A stretch of 35,945 nucleotides of DNA, from contig JAGOMP010000029.1 of assembly GCA_017993505.1 (NCBI GenBank), positions 1 to 35,945 on the forward strand, in the 5' to 3' direction. The DNA is from Planctomycetota bacterium. Its GTDB lineage: Bacteria > Planctomycetota > Uabimicrobiia > Uabimicrobiales > JABWCH01. A program made the translations under genes and the position numbers. The notes below the pieces were generated by a model. It was not told the DNA's origin, did no database searches, and saw only the letters and a list, made by a program, of their open reading frames with translations. This document shows, in pieces, positions 24,798 through 32,628 of this stretch (positions are counted from its first letter, which is position 1; every line of letters starts with the position of its first letter).

Positions 24798-25814
24798 ATG
24801 GGTATGCTTCAGCCCATTTCTGACTATTCTTTAAAAAAATATAACTCTTTTGGGTTAGATATTGTGTGTAAGCAATATATCTCACTCGAAAGAGTTGATA
24901 TTCTCCCAGAATTAGAAGCATTTCTTTCCGATTCTCATCCTTATTTTATTCTAGGCAATGGAAATAACGTCCTTTTCTTAGATAATTACTGTGGTACTAT
25001 CCTTCATCCAAAATTTACTGGTATAAAAATTATTGAAACTACACCTGATTCAGTGTATTTAAAAATCGGAGCTGGCGAAATCTGGGACAATGTGGTTAAA
25101 TATGCTGTGCAACAAAATTATCATGGCATAGAAAATTTAACAAGCATACCAAGTAGTGTAGGTGCAGCACCCATTCAAAATATTGGTGCATATGGAGTAC
25201 AATTTCAAGATATTTTCCATAGCCTCACAGCGTATAACATAGAAAACCACACATTCAAAGAATTTCAGAATCAAGAATGCCAATTTGGCTATCGAACTAG
25301 TATTTTTAAAATAGAAAAACAATGGTTGATCACTCACGTGACTCTTTGTTTGCAAAAAAAACCGAACTATAACCTAAGTTATCTAGGAATCAAAGAACTT
25401 CTAGAACAACGAAATATACAACATCCAACAACACAAGACATTATCGACGCCATTCGCACCATTCGAAATAGCAAATTACCTGATCCTAAATTATTAGGAA
25501 ATGCTGGTAGTTTCTTTAAAAATCCAAATGTCTCCATGAATCAATATAAAGAATTGAAAGAAAAATTCCCAGATATAGTTGCATATGACAATAAAGACAA
25601 TACATACAGAGTTGCAGCTGGCTGGCTCATTGAAAAATGCGGATGGAAAGGCAAACAAAAAGGGAATGTTGGCGTATATCATAAACAAGCATTAATCTTA
25701 GTAAACTATGGTGTTCAAACAGGTCAAGAAATTTGGCAATTTGCACAAGATATCATCAACACTGTACAAGATACATTTCAAATAACACTCGTTCCAGAAG
25801 TTGTAATCATATAA
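24798..25814 (+). CDS. murB: UDP-N-acetylenolpyruvoylglucosamine reductase
   Basis: This 338-residue FAD enzyme reduces UDP-GlcNAc-enolpyruvate to UDP-MurNAc with NADPH in peptidoglycan synthesis. It is the longer type I form, as in E. coli. The FAD domain shows FILGNGNNVLFLDNY and LTSIPSSVGAAPIQNIGAYG. The substrate region shows CQFGYRTSIF, LGNAGSFFKNP with the proton-donor Ser, and AAGWLIEKCGWKGK. The C-terminal LVPEVVII carries the catalytic Glu. The gene shows that the cell makes peptidoglycan. No ribosome site is evident at ATG 24798 (ATG 24804 is equally possible), so translation may be coupled to the lipoprotein gene. Its last 29 codons are duplicated just downstream. Confidence 0.93.
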   Translation: MGMLQPISDYSLKKYNSFGLDIVCKQYISLERVDILPELEAFLSDSHPYFILGNGNNVLFLDNYCGTILHPKFTGIKIIETTPDSVYLKIGAGEIWDNVVKYAVQQNYHGIENLTSIPSSVGAAPIQNIGAYGVQFQDIFHSLTAYNIENHTFKEFQNQECQFGYRTSIFKIEKQWLITHVTLCLQKKPNYNLSYLGIKELLEQRNIQHPTTQDIIDAIRTIRNSKLPDPKLLGNAGSFFKNPNVSMNQYKELKEKFPDIVAYDNKDNTYRVAAGWLIEKCGWKGKQKGNVGVYHKQALILVNYGVQTGQEIWQFAQDIINTVQDTFQITLVPEVVII

Positions 25815-25896
25815 GAAATTTGGCAATTTGCACAAGATATCATCAACACTATACAAGATACATTTCAAATAACACACTCCAGAAGTTGTCATCATA
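25726..25896 (+). repeat. murB: Tandem duplication of the murB 3' end
   Basis: The 87 bases at 25726-25812, which are the last coding bases of murB, are followed directly by a second copy (25813-25896). The copies differ by a few substitutions and a 2-base deletion. The murB stop codon lies at the junction. The second copy carries a frameshift and is a non-functional fragment. Confidence 0.95.
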
Positions 25897-25931
25897 AAAC
25901 TATCATATAGAATTATACAAAAGAGGCAACC

Positions 25932-26972
25932 ATGGGAAAAAAAATAATCTTTCTACTGATTTTTGGTATTTTACCGTCCATCTTCGCACAACCAAGCGAT
26001 GTAACACCAGCTGCACAAGAGGCTATTTTGCGTGGTTTGCGATGGTTAGCATCAAAACAAGAGCCATCAGGGGCATGGCGTGCTGATGTTGGCTATAAAC
26101 TGAATCATACCTATCGAGTGAGCAATCAAAATAAACCACACGTAGGAGCAACAGCCATTGCATGTCTTGCATTTCTTGCAAATGGAACTCATCCTGGACG
26201 AGGCCAATATGGAGAAAATGTAGAAAAAGCCATACAATTTTTAATAGATTCTGTACATCCTGGCAACGGCTATATTACAAGATATGGCACAAAAATGTAT
26301 TGTCATGCATTTGCCACACTTTGTTTAGCAGAAGCATATGGCATGAGCCAACAACCAAAAATTGCCAATTCATTGCAAAAAGCCACACATCTAATTATGG
26401 AATGTCAAAATAGGCAGGGTGGTTGGCGATACGAACCCATTGCCTTAGACGCTGACATTTCCGTCACAGTCTGTCAAATCCAAGCACTGCGTGCAGCAAG
26501 AAACGCAGGCATACGAATCCCCAAACGACATATTGACCGGGCCTTAGAATACGTCCAACGTAGTGCTACGGCAGATGGTTCCTTCAAATATCAACTCCTC
26601 CCTACAAACCAAACACGAACTTCTTTTGCACTCACAGCAGCAGGAGTCACTGCTTTATATGGTACTGGTATATATGAAGATCGATCCATTGATAAAGGTA
26701 TTGATTTCATGTTAAGACCGCCCTACCATAATCCCCATCCACCTGCCACACATTATTACTTTTATTATGGACATTATTATGCAATCCAAGCTATGTATTT
26801 AAAGGGTGGATCAGCTTGGAAACAATGGTATCCCAAAATTCGAGACCAACTGGTGCAACTACAGTCTTCTGAAGGCACTTGGGAAGATAACGTAGGGAAA
26901 CCTGTTGCCACTGCTTTTTCTCTTATCGTATTACAAATTCCTTACGATTACCTACCATTTTTTCAAAGATAG
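25932..26972 (+). CDS. Secreted alpha/alpha-toroid (prenyltransferase/squalene-cyclase-like) protein
   Basis: This 346-residue protein begins with a signal peptide (MGKKIIFLLIFGILPSIFA, likely cut after FAQ or before it), so it is exported. The rest is a series of about six helical repeats with QxxGxW-like cores: GLRWLASKQEPSGAW, ATHLIMECQNRQGGWRYEP, ALEYVQRSATADGSFKYQ and QLQSSEGTWEDN. This is the terpene-cyclase/prenyltransferase toroid fold. The DxDD motif of squalene-hopene cyclase is not seen, so enzymatic terpene cyclisation is unlikely. Proteins of this type are abundant and uncharacterised in planctomycetes. AAGAGG lies 5 bases before the ATG. It follows the murB tail duplication and may be in the same transcript. 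Confidence 0.8.
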   Translation: MGKKIIFLLIFGILPSIFAQPSDVTPAAQEAILRGLRWLASKQEPSGAWRADVGYKLNHTYRVSNQNKPHVGATAIACLAFLANGTHPGRGQYGENVEKAIQFLIDSVHPGNGYITRYGTKMYCHAFATLCLAEAYGMSQQPKIANSLQKATHLIMECQNRQGGWRYEPIALDADISVTVCQIQALRAARNAGIRIPKRHIDRALEYVQRSATADGSFKYQLLPTNQTRTSFALTAAGVTALYGTGIYEDRSIDKGIDFMLRPPYHNPHPPATHYYFYYGHYYAIQAMYLKGGSAWKQWYPKIRDQLVQLQSSEGTWEDNVGKPVATAFSLIVLQIPYDYLPFFQR

Positions 26973-27208
26973 ATAAAATCGTATAAATCATATAAATCAA
27001 AGGAAAAAATGCATAAAAATTTTGAAAAATTCATAAAAAAAATATTTAGGTAGAATTTATCCTACCTAAAAAGATTATAAAAATAAAATTCATAATACAT
27101 TTGCAATTTTCGCTAACTCCATATATATAAATATTTTTAAGCAAAAAAATTATTTTTTTTCTTTTCATCCTTGTTACATTCAAAAAAAGTTGTAGTTTGA
27201 ATATTTTC
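26973..27208. other. Gene-free AT-rich spacer between the toroid protein and pepD
   Basis: Of the 345 bases between genes, this part contains short TATAAATCA direct repeats just after the stop (26978-26999) and a 9-bp hairpin TTTAGGTAG/CTACCTAAA (27045-27070) without a T tract on the + strand. No coding frame or RNA gene is recognised. The rest of the gap holds the pepD promoter and leader. Confidence 0.6.
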
Positions 27209-27237
27209 TTGCATTTATTTTTAAAAAGATTTATACT
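27209..27237 (+). promoter_or_regulatory. Promoter of pepD
   Basis: TTGCAT (27209-27214) and TATACT (27232-27237) are 17 bases apart. About 80 bases of leader follow. Confidence 0.6.
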
Positions 27238-27249
27238 AGATAAAAAGGT

Positions 27250-27267
27250 GTCTAGTTTGTTCTAGAC
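27250..27267. promoter_or_regulatory. Inverted repeat at the pepD transcription start
   Basis: GTCTAG (27250-27255) and CTAGAC (27262-27267) flank a 6-base loop about 12 bases after the -10. It could be a 5'-end RNA hairpin or an operator. Confidence 0.4.
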
Positions 27268-27317
27268 CAATTATTATTTTAGTCGCTTTTTTGTTAAAAC
27301 ATTAGGAGTTTTATTCT

Positions 27318-28757
27318 ATGGAATGTCCAATTACTAAAAAAGTTTTAGCTTGTTTTGAAGAGATTACTAAGATTCCTAGACGTTCTAAATCTGAAGAAAA
27401 AATTCGTGAATGGCTTTTGAACTGGGCAAAAGAGAATAACCTTGTTGCCAAGACTGATAAAGTTGGCAACGTTCTTATTGAAGTTCCTGCAACTGCTGGT
27501 TATGAAGATGCTCCTATTTTAATTATTCAAGGCCATATGGATATGGTTTGTGAAAAGATTCCAACTTCTAATCATGATTTCACCAAAGATCCTCTCAAAC
27601 TAAAATATGAAGGAGAATGGCTCAAAGCTGATGGCACAACTCTTGGTGCTGACAATGGAATTGGTGTGGCTTTAGGTTTAGTTTTAGCAATGGAAGCGGA
27701 ACATCCTGCGTTAGAGTTGCTTTTCACAGTAGATGAAGAAACTGGCCTAACAGGTGCGAAATCTATAGAACCTGATTTCTTAAAAGGTAGAGTTCTCTTA
27801 AATTGTGACTCTGAAGACGAAGGAGTTTTTACAGTAGGTTGTGCAGGTGGAGTAGATACTCGCATTACTATTCCAATGGAAAAAGTTCCTGCACCAGCTG
27901 GATTAAAGACATATCGCTTAAATGTTGGTGGTCTTAGCGGTGGTCACTCTGGCGTAGATATTAATTGTCAACGTGCAAATGCTATCTATGTTTTAGCTCG
28001 TTCGTTACGTAAATTAGATATGGTTGGCGATTTTATGTTAGCAGACGTTCATGCTGGTTCAGCACACAATGCAATTCCACGTGATGCTTATGCTATTGTT
28101 ATTATGGACGAAAAAAACGTAGAAAAGGCACAAGAACTATTAAAAGATCTGGATGAAAAACTGTCCGATGAGTATCGAAACACAGATCCAAATTTAGAAA
28201 TTAGCCTTGTTCCTACAGATCCAGTGACTGAAGGTATGTCCTTTGACGAAACTCAGAAATTATTATATTTCTTGTTTGCAGTACCTCATGGTGTCAATAG
28301 CATGTCTACAGACATTAAAGGATTAGTCGAGACTTCTAATAACTTGGCCATCATCAAAGTGATCGACAATGCCATTGAAATTACAACAAGTCAACGTAGT
28401 TCTGTCATGAGTCGTTTACAAGATTTAACAGATCGTATTGAAAACATTGCTCGTCTTGCAGGCTACGAAGTAGAAAGCGGCAGTGGTTATCCTTCTTGGA
28501 AACCTAACATGGACTCTGCTGTTTTGAAAAAATGCAAAGAAGTTTATATGGAAGAATTTGGTAAAGAACCTGTTGTGGAAATCATCCATGCTGGTTTAGA
28601 ATGTGGTCTCATTGGTGATAAATATCCTGGAATGGATATGATTTCTTTTGGGCCCACCATTAAAAATCCACACTCACCTGATGAAATGATGCATCTTCCT
28701 AGTGTTGAAAAAATTTGTAAGTTCATGACTGCTCTGTTCAAGAGTTACAAGGCGTAA
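27318..28757 (+). CDS. pepD: Aminoacyl-histidine dipeptidase (cytosolic, M20C)
   Basis: This 479-residue zinc metallopeptidase of family M20C cleaves Xaa-His and many other dipeptides in the cytoplasm. Metal and catalytic residues are visible: QGHMDMVCEK (His73, Asp75), LGADNGIGVALG (Asp112), VDEETGLTGA (Glu140/Glu141), NCDSEDEG (Asp164) and the final His in NPHSPDEMMHLPS. The lid-domain motif GGLSGGHSGVDI is present. Length is usual. AGGAG lies 10 bases upstream of the ATG. It is monocistronic, flanked by its own promoter and a 16-bp-stem terminator. Codons are G/T-rich, like other promoter-proximal genes here. A role in amino-acid salvage fits with the 2-oxoacid oxidoreductase downstream. 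Confidence 0.93.
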   Translation: MECPITKKVLACFEEITKIPRRSKSEEKIREWLLNWAKENNLVAKTDKVGNVLIEVPATAGYEDAPILIIQGHMDMVCEKIPTSNHDFTKDPLKLKYEGEWLKADGTTLGADNGIGVALGLVLAMEAEHPALELLFTVDEETGLTGAKSIEPDFLKGRVLLNCDSEDEGVFTVGCAGGVDTRITIPMEKVPAPAGLKTYRLNVGGLSGGHSGVDINCQRANAIYVLARSLRKLDMVGDFMLADVHAGSAHNAIPRDAYAIVIMDEKNVEKAQELLKDLDEKLSDEYRNTDPNLEISLVPTDPVTEGMSFDETQKLLYFLFAVPHGVNSMSTDIKGLVETSNNLAIIKVIDNAIEITTSQRSSVMSRLQDLTDRIENIARLAGYEVESGSGYPSWKPNMDSAVLKKCKEVYMEEFGKEPVVEIIHAGLECGLIGDKYPGMDMISFGPTIKNPHSPDEMMHLPSVEKICKFMTALFKSYKA

Positions 28758-28760
28758 AGG

Positions 28761-28808
28761 TAGAAAATCCTACCTCAAAAAAGAGGTAGGATTTTCTAAT
28801 TTTTTTAT
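28761..28808 (+). terminator. Strong rho-independent terminator after pepD
   Basis: A perfect 16-bp stem (28761-28776 with 28783-28798, loop AAAAAA) is followed by a T tract. The next start codon is only about 13 bases further on. Confidence 0.95.
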
Positions 28809-28820
28809 ATTTTTTATAAG

Positions 28821-29561
28821 ATGTTTTTTATGAACGATTTATTTTTTCCTAAATCGAAGTTAATTTTATTCACTGGAAATTATGGCAGTGGAAAAAGTGA
28901 ATCTGCGATTCATTATACATTAGGTTTAGCACGCTATCACAAAAATACAACTATTATTGATATGGATGTGGTCAACCCGTATTTTCGTTGTCGTGAGGCA
29001 ACAGAATTAATGGAATCACATGGGATTCATGTTATCATCCCCCCAGGAGAACGGCGTTATGCTGATTTACCTATTATTGTTCCAGAAGTCAAAGGATGTA
29101 TTTTACAATCAGCAGGCTATACTATATTAGATGTAGGAGGCGAAGAAGTAGGAGCTCGTGTTTTAGCTTGTTTTCAAGAAGCATTTCAAAGTTTATCAGA
29201 ATATGAATTACTATTAGTTGTAAATCGAAATCGCCCTTTTACATCTGACGTTGCAGGTGTATTAAATATGCAAAGCATGATTGAACAAGCATCCCAATTA
29301 AAAGTGACAGGCTATGTTTCTAACACACATTTGATGGATGAAACTGATTTAGATACTATTTGTTATGGTAATGAATTAGTTTTAGAAGTGTCTGCTCAAA
29401 CAGGCGTGCCAATTTTTTGTACTGTAGTTCATGAAACTTTGGTTGAAAGTGCAAAAAAAGTTATTTCCTCACCTATATTATCGATGTACCGAATTTTATT
29501 GCCTCCTCATTTAATGCACCTTCGAAGAGATTGTTGGCCAGTTCCAGTGATACGTGAGTAA
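28821..29561 (+). CDS. P-loop NTP-binding protein associated with kor operons
   Basis: This 246-residue soluble protein has a P-loop TGNYGSGKSE (18-27), a second conserved block TTIIDMDVVNPYFRCREA and a Walker B-like YTILDVGGEEVGARVLA. VVNRNRPFT and VTGYVSNTHL complete the pattern of a MinD/CobQ-like NTPase. Homologues of this kind are often encoded next to 2-oxoacid:ferredoxin oxidoreductase genes in anaerobes (from memory of such loci). The function is unknown; assembly or maturation of the oxidoreductase is a possibility only. The start is ATG 28821 or ATG 28830. Neither has a good ribosome site, and the gene starts just past a strong terminator, so its promoter is unclear. korD follows after 117 bases. 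Confidence 0.7.
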   Translation: MFFMNDLFFPKSKLILFTGNYGSGKSESAIHYTLGLARYHKNTTIIDMDVVNPYFRCREATELMESHGIHVIIPPGERRYADLPIIVPEVKGCILQSAGYTILDVGGEEVGARVLACFQEAFQSLSEYELLLVVNRNRPFTSDVAGVLNMQSMIEQASQLKVTGYVSNTHLMDETDLDTICYGNELVLEVSAQTGVPIFCTVVHETLVESAKKVISSPILSMYRILLPPHLMHLRRDCWPVPVIRE

Positions 29562-29678
29562 AAAGCCCTCGGTTGGTTAGCCTAGGAAATTCTAATTTAA
29601 AAGAAGTGTTCTACTAATTTCGTAATACATTAGCAAGGATACTCTTTATTTCAACTAGCAATTAAGGTAGGGTTACAT

Positions 29679-29912
29679 ATGCCGAAAGTTTTGATAAATA
29701 AGGATAAATGTAAGGGCTGTGAAGTTTGTAAAAATTCATGTCCCCAAAAGATTATCGAAATGTCCAAAGAGATCAACGTAAAGGGATATTTTTATGCTGA
29801 AGTAGTGGATCCTTCACGTTGCATTGGTTGTCGTTTATGTGCTATTTCTTGTCCCGATGTGGCAATTGAAGTTCATGTAAATGGTCTTCAGTACGTCCAC
29901 TTCGATTATTGA
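29679..29912 (+). CDS. korD: 2-oxoacid:ferredoxin oxidoreductase, ferredoxin-like delta subunit
   Basis: This 77-residue protein has two [4Fe-4S] motifs, CKGCEVCKNSCP and CIGCRLCAISCP. It carries electrons from the catalytic subunits to free ferredoxin or to a partner complex. TAGGG lies 6 bases before the ATG. It is first in the D-A-B-C order typical of KorDABC/VorDABC enzymes. The next gene starts 11 bases after its stop. Confidence 0.9.
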   Translation: MPKVLINKDKCKGCEVCKNSCPQKIIEMSKEINVKGYFYAEVVDPSRCIGCRLCAISCPDVAIEVHVNGLQYVHFDY

Positions 29913-29923
29913 GAGAGTATGAT

Positions 29924-30979
29924 ATGGCAAAAAAATTAATGAAAGGTTGTGAGGCGTTAGGTGAAGCTGCTATTCGTGCAGGTTGTAAACATTTTTTTGG
30001 TTATCCTATTACTCCTCAAACAGAAGTACCTGAATATTTATCGAAGCGATTGCCAGAAGTCGGTGGAGTGTATGTTCAGGCCGAAAGTGAAGTTGCTGCA
30101 TCAAATATGATTTACGGATGTGCAGCAACGGGTGTTCGTGTATTTACTTCTACATCCAGTCCTGGCGTTAGTTTGATGTCTGAAACTGTTTCTTATATGG
30201 CTGGTGCTGAAACTCCTGTTGTCATCATCAATATTATGCGTGGTAGTCCTGGTTTAGGTGGCATTCATCCTTCTCAATCAGATTATTTTCAAGCTACTAG
30301 AGGTATTGGACATGGTGATATTAAAGTCATTGTGCTTGGTCCATCTAGTGTGCAAGAAGCTGTTGATTTAATGATAGATGCATTTGACCTTGCAGATAAA
30401 TATCGAAATCCTGTCATGGTAATTGGTGATGGAATCATCGGGCAAATGATGGAACCAGTAGAATTTAAAGAACGTCCACCCGTTGAATTGCCAGAAAAAA
30501 CATGGGCAGCGTGTGGAGCTAAAGGAGGTAGACCTAGTCGTCACGTGCATTCTTTATATCTTGATCCTGCACAATTGGAACAACATAATTTCAGACTTCA
30601 GAAAAAATATGCTGAAATTGAAGCAAATGAAGCTCGACATGAATTGTATAATTGTGAAGAACCATATGATATACTAGTAGTTTCTTATGGAACTACAGCA
30701 AGAATTTGTAAAACTTCTATTGACTTATTAAAAGAAGAAGGCATTAACGTTGGTCTAGTACGCCCAATTACTTTGTATCCTTATCCATACAAAGCAGTTA
30801 GAGAGGCTATGAATAAAGCCAAATCTGTTATGGTTGTAGAACTTTCTGCTGGACAAATGATTGAAGATGTAAAACTTGCAATGGATGAAAAACGTCCACT
30901 ACATTTTTATGGTAGGATTGGTGGAATGGTTCCAAGTCCAGAAGAAGTCGTTGAAGAAATCAAAAAGATTATACCGTAA
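29924..30979 (+). CDS. korA: 2-oxoacid:ferredoxin oxidoreductase alpha subunit
   Basis: This 351-residue subunit belongs to the KorA/VorB group (2-oxoglutarate or branched-chain 2-oxoacid ferredoxin oxidoreductase). Motifs are FFGYPITPQTEVPEYL, QAESEVAASNMIYGCAATG, TSTSSPGVSLMSE and GSPGLGGIHPSQSDYF. The C-terminal transketolase-like part has VVSYGTTARI and VGLVRPITLYPYP. With beta, gamma and delta it would convert a 2-oxoacid and CoA to acyl-CoA, CO2 and reduced ferredoxin. The substrate cannot be assigned by eye. ATG 29924 follows a GAGAG stretch; an upstream TTG overlaps korD. The stop codon is the first triplet of a threefold 64-bp repeat that separates it from korB. Confidence 0.92.
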   Translation: MAKKLMKGCEALGEAAIRAGCKHFFGYPITPQTEVPEYLSKRLPEVGGVYVQAESEVAASNMIYGCAATGVRVFTSTSSPGVSLMSETVSYMAGAETPVVIINIMRGSPGLGGIHPSQSDYFQATRGIGHGDIKVIVLGPSSVQEAVDLMIDAFDLADKYRNPVMVIGDGIIGQMMEPVEFKERPPVELPEKTWAACGAKGGRPSRHVHSLYLDPAQLEQHNFRLQKKYAEIEANEARHELYNCEEPYDILVVSYGTTARICKTSIDLLKEEGINVGLVRPITLYPYPYKAVREAMNKAKSVMVVELSAGQMIEDVKLAMDEKRPLHFYGRIGGMVPSPEEVVEEIKKIIP

Positions 30980-31168
30980 TTGTTCGAACCATAATACATT
31001 TATAATTTTATGCGTTCTTATAATGTAGGTTATTGTACTGTAATTGTTCGAACCATAATACATTTATAATTTTATGCGTTCTTATAATGAAGGTTATTGT
31101 ACTGTAATTGTTTGAACCATAATACATTTATAATTTTATGCGTTCTTATAATGCAGGTTATTTTACAA
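30977..31168 (+). repeat. Three 64-bp tandem repeats between korA and korB
   Basis: Units at 30977-31040, 31041-31104 and 31105-31168 are nearly identical; they differ mainly at one base of a GTTCGAAC palindrome (GTTTGAAC in unit 3) and near the end. The array starts at the korA stop codon and ends at the korB ribosome site. Each unit contains TATAAT-like sequences. Confidence 0.97.
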
Positions 31169-31183
31169 GGAAAGGCATAACAA

Positions 31184-31930
31184 ATGCATGCTATTTTTGC
31201 CAAGCCTAACTCTATGACCGAAAAAAGCAGTCATTATTGCCCTGGTTGTACTCATGGGGTAATTCATAGACTTGTTAGTGAACTTCTGGATGAGTTTGAT
31301 TTACGGGAAAAAAGTGTAGGTGTTGCTCCTGTGGGATGTGCAGTTTTAGCGTATCATTATATAGACGTTGACTTTGTAGAAGCTCCCCATGGTCGTGCTC
31401 CAGCAGTTGCAACTGGTGTCAAACGCGGTCGTCCTGAATTATTTGTCTTTACATACCAAGGCGATGGTGACTTAGCATCCATCGGTACTGCAGAAATTGT
31501 ACATGCAGCAAATCGAGGAGAAAAAATCACAGTCGTTTTTGCAAATAATGCTATTTATGGCATGACAGGCGGTCAAATGGCACCCACAACATTGCCCAAT
31601 CAAATAACAACAACCTCGCCCTATGGTCGAGATGTCAATTTAACAGGATACCCTATAGGAATTTCGGAAATGCTTGCAACCTTACGCACAGATTCCTATA
31701 TTGCACGCGTTTCAGTACACGATCCAGAAAACGTGATTAATGCAAAAAAAGTTTTAAGACAAGCTTTTCAAAACCAAGTTGACAATCGATGCTTTAGTAT
31801 GGTAGAAGTACTCTCTACATGTCCTACCAACTGGGGTTTATCTCCCATAAAAGCTATGCAATGGCTCAAAGAAAATATGATTCCCTATTTTCCTTTGGGT
31901 GTTTTCAAAACTCCAGATACTTCAAAATAA
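31184..31930 (+). CDS. korB: 2-oxoacid:ferredoxin oxidoreductase beta subunit (TPP-binding)
   Basis: This 248-residue subunit holds thiamine diphosphate. The cofactor motif is GDGDLASIGTAEIVHAANRG, followed by ITVVFANNAIYGMTGGQM. The N-terminus has HYCPGCTHGVIHRL and VAPVGCAVL, cysteines expected to bind a cluster in this family. AAGGAAAGG lies 8 bases before the ATG, immediately after the third repeat unit. The unusually long 204-base gap from korA suggests separate control of beta from alpha, whereas these genes are normally tightly packed. Confidence 0.92.
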   Translation: MHAIFAKPNSMTEKSSHYCPGCTHGVIHRLVSELLDEFDLREKSVGVAPVGCAVLAYHYIDVDFVEAPHGRAPAVATGVKRGRPELFVFTYQGDGDLASIGTAEIVHAANRGEKITVVFANNAIYGMTGGQMAPTTLPNQITTTSPYGRDVNLTGYPIGISEMLATLRTDSYIARVSVHDPENVINAKKVLRQAFQNQVDNRCFSMVEVLSTCPTNWGLSPIKAMQWLKENMIPYFPLGVFKTPDTSK

Positions 31931-31935
31931 AGGCT

Positions 31936-31987
31936 TCTAGGCGTGATTCCACTCTAATTGTTCTTGCAATTAGAGAGTTACCCTAGA
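31936..31987 (+). other. Hairpin element between korB and korC
   Basis: CTCTAATTG and CAATTAGAG (inner 9-bp stem) lie inside a second TCTAGG/CCTAGA stem. No T tract follows, so it is more likely an RNA-processing or stability element than a terminator. Confidence 0.5.
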
Positions 31988-32003
31988 GAAACAAAGTCAG
32001 AAT

Positions 32004-32021
32004 AACAAACAAATGTTTGTT
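32004..32021. promoter_or_regulatory. Palindrome just upstream of the korC ribosome site
   Basis: AACAAACA and TGTTTGTT form an 8-bp inverted repeat with a 2-base centre, ending about 5 bases before AGAAGGAG. It could be an operator or a hairpin limiting ribosome access. Confidence 0.4.
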
Positions 32022-32044
32022 TGGAAGAAGGAGAAATATTTTTT

Positions 32045-32581
32045 ATGCAAACAGAAGTTGTAATGGCTGGATTCGGAGGGCAAGGTGTCATGTTAATAGG
32101 CAGGCTCCTAGCTTACGCTGGAATGGAAGAAGGTAGAGAAGTGTCTTGGTTACCTTCTTATGGACCAGAAATGCGTGGTGGCACAGCCAATTGTACTGTG
32201 GTACTTTCAGAACGCCCCATTGGATCTCCTGTGGTGAATTCACCTCAAAGTTGCGTTATCATGAACCGTCCCTCATTAGACAAATTCGTAGATAATGTAA
32301 AACCAGGCGGGATATTAATAATCAATAGTTCCCTCATTGATGTCAAATCCCCTAGAGAAGATTTAAAAACACTCTATGTTCCTTGCAACGATATTGCCAT
32401 TGAATGTGGCAGTGCCAAAGCAGCAAACATGGTTGCCCTTGGAGCATATATTGGTTGCTCTAAAGTTGTCAAATTCGAAACCATGATGAAATTGATCGAA
32501 AATCTCTTTGAATCCAAACCAAATTTAATTCCCCTGAATAAAGAAGCATTTAGCAAGGGATATGAGTTAGGAAACTCTTAA
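32045..32581 (+). CDS. korC: 2-oxoacid:ferredoxin oxidoreductase gamma subunit
   Basis: This 178-residue subunit shows the family opening VVMAGFGGQGVMLIGRLLAYA and the motif SWLPSYGPEMRGGTANCTVVLS. It completes the KorDABC heterotetramer with the three preceding genes. ATG 32045 is chosen, with AGAAGGAG at 32026-32033; an upstream TTG at 32021 would put the ribosome site inside the coding sequence. The NADH-dehydrogenase-like genes start 47 bases further on without a visible terminator, suggesting one transcript. Confidence 0.9.
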   Translation: MQTEVVMAGFGGQGVMLIGRLLAYAGMEEGREVSWLPSYGPEMRGGTANCTVVLSERPIGSPVVNSPQSCVIMNRPSLDKFVDNVKPGGILIINSSLIDVKSPREDLKTLYVPCNDIAIECGSAKAANMVALGAYIGCSKVVKFETMMKLIENLFESKPNLIPLNKEAFSKGYELGNS

Positions 32582-32628
32582 AAAAGAGACTAGAAATAGG
32601 GGCAAGTCAAAAACACAAAGGAAACAAA

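Noticed and set aside
25813..25930. A small separate gene after murB
   Set aside because: The segment is the decayed second copy of the murB tail, with stop codons and a frameshift.
30977..31168. GTTCGAACC in the 64-bp repeats as a tRNA T-loop
   Set aside because: No acceptor, D or anticodon stems can be formed around it; it is a simple palindrome.
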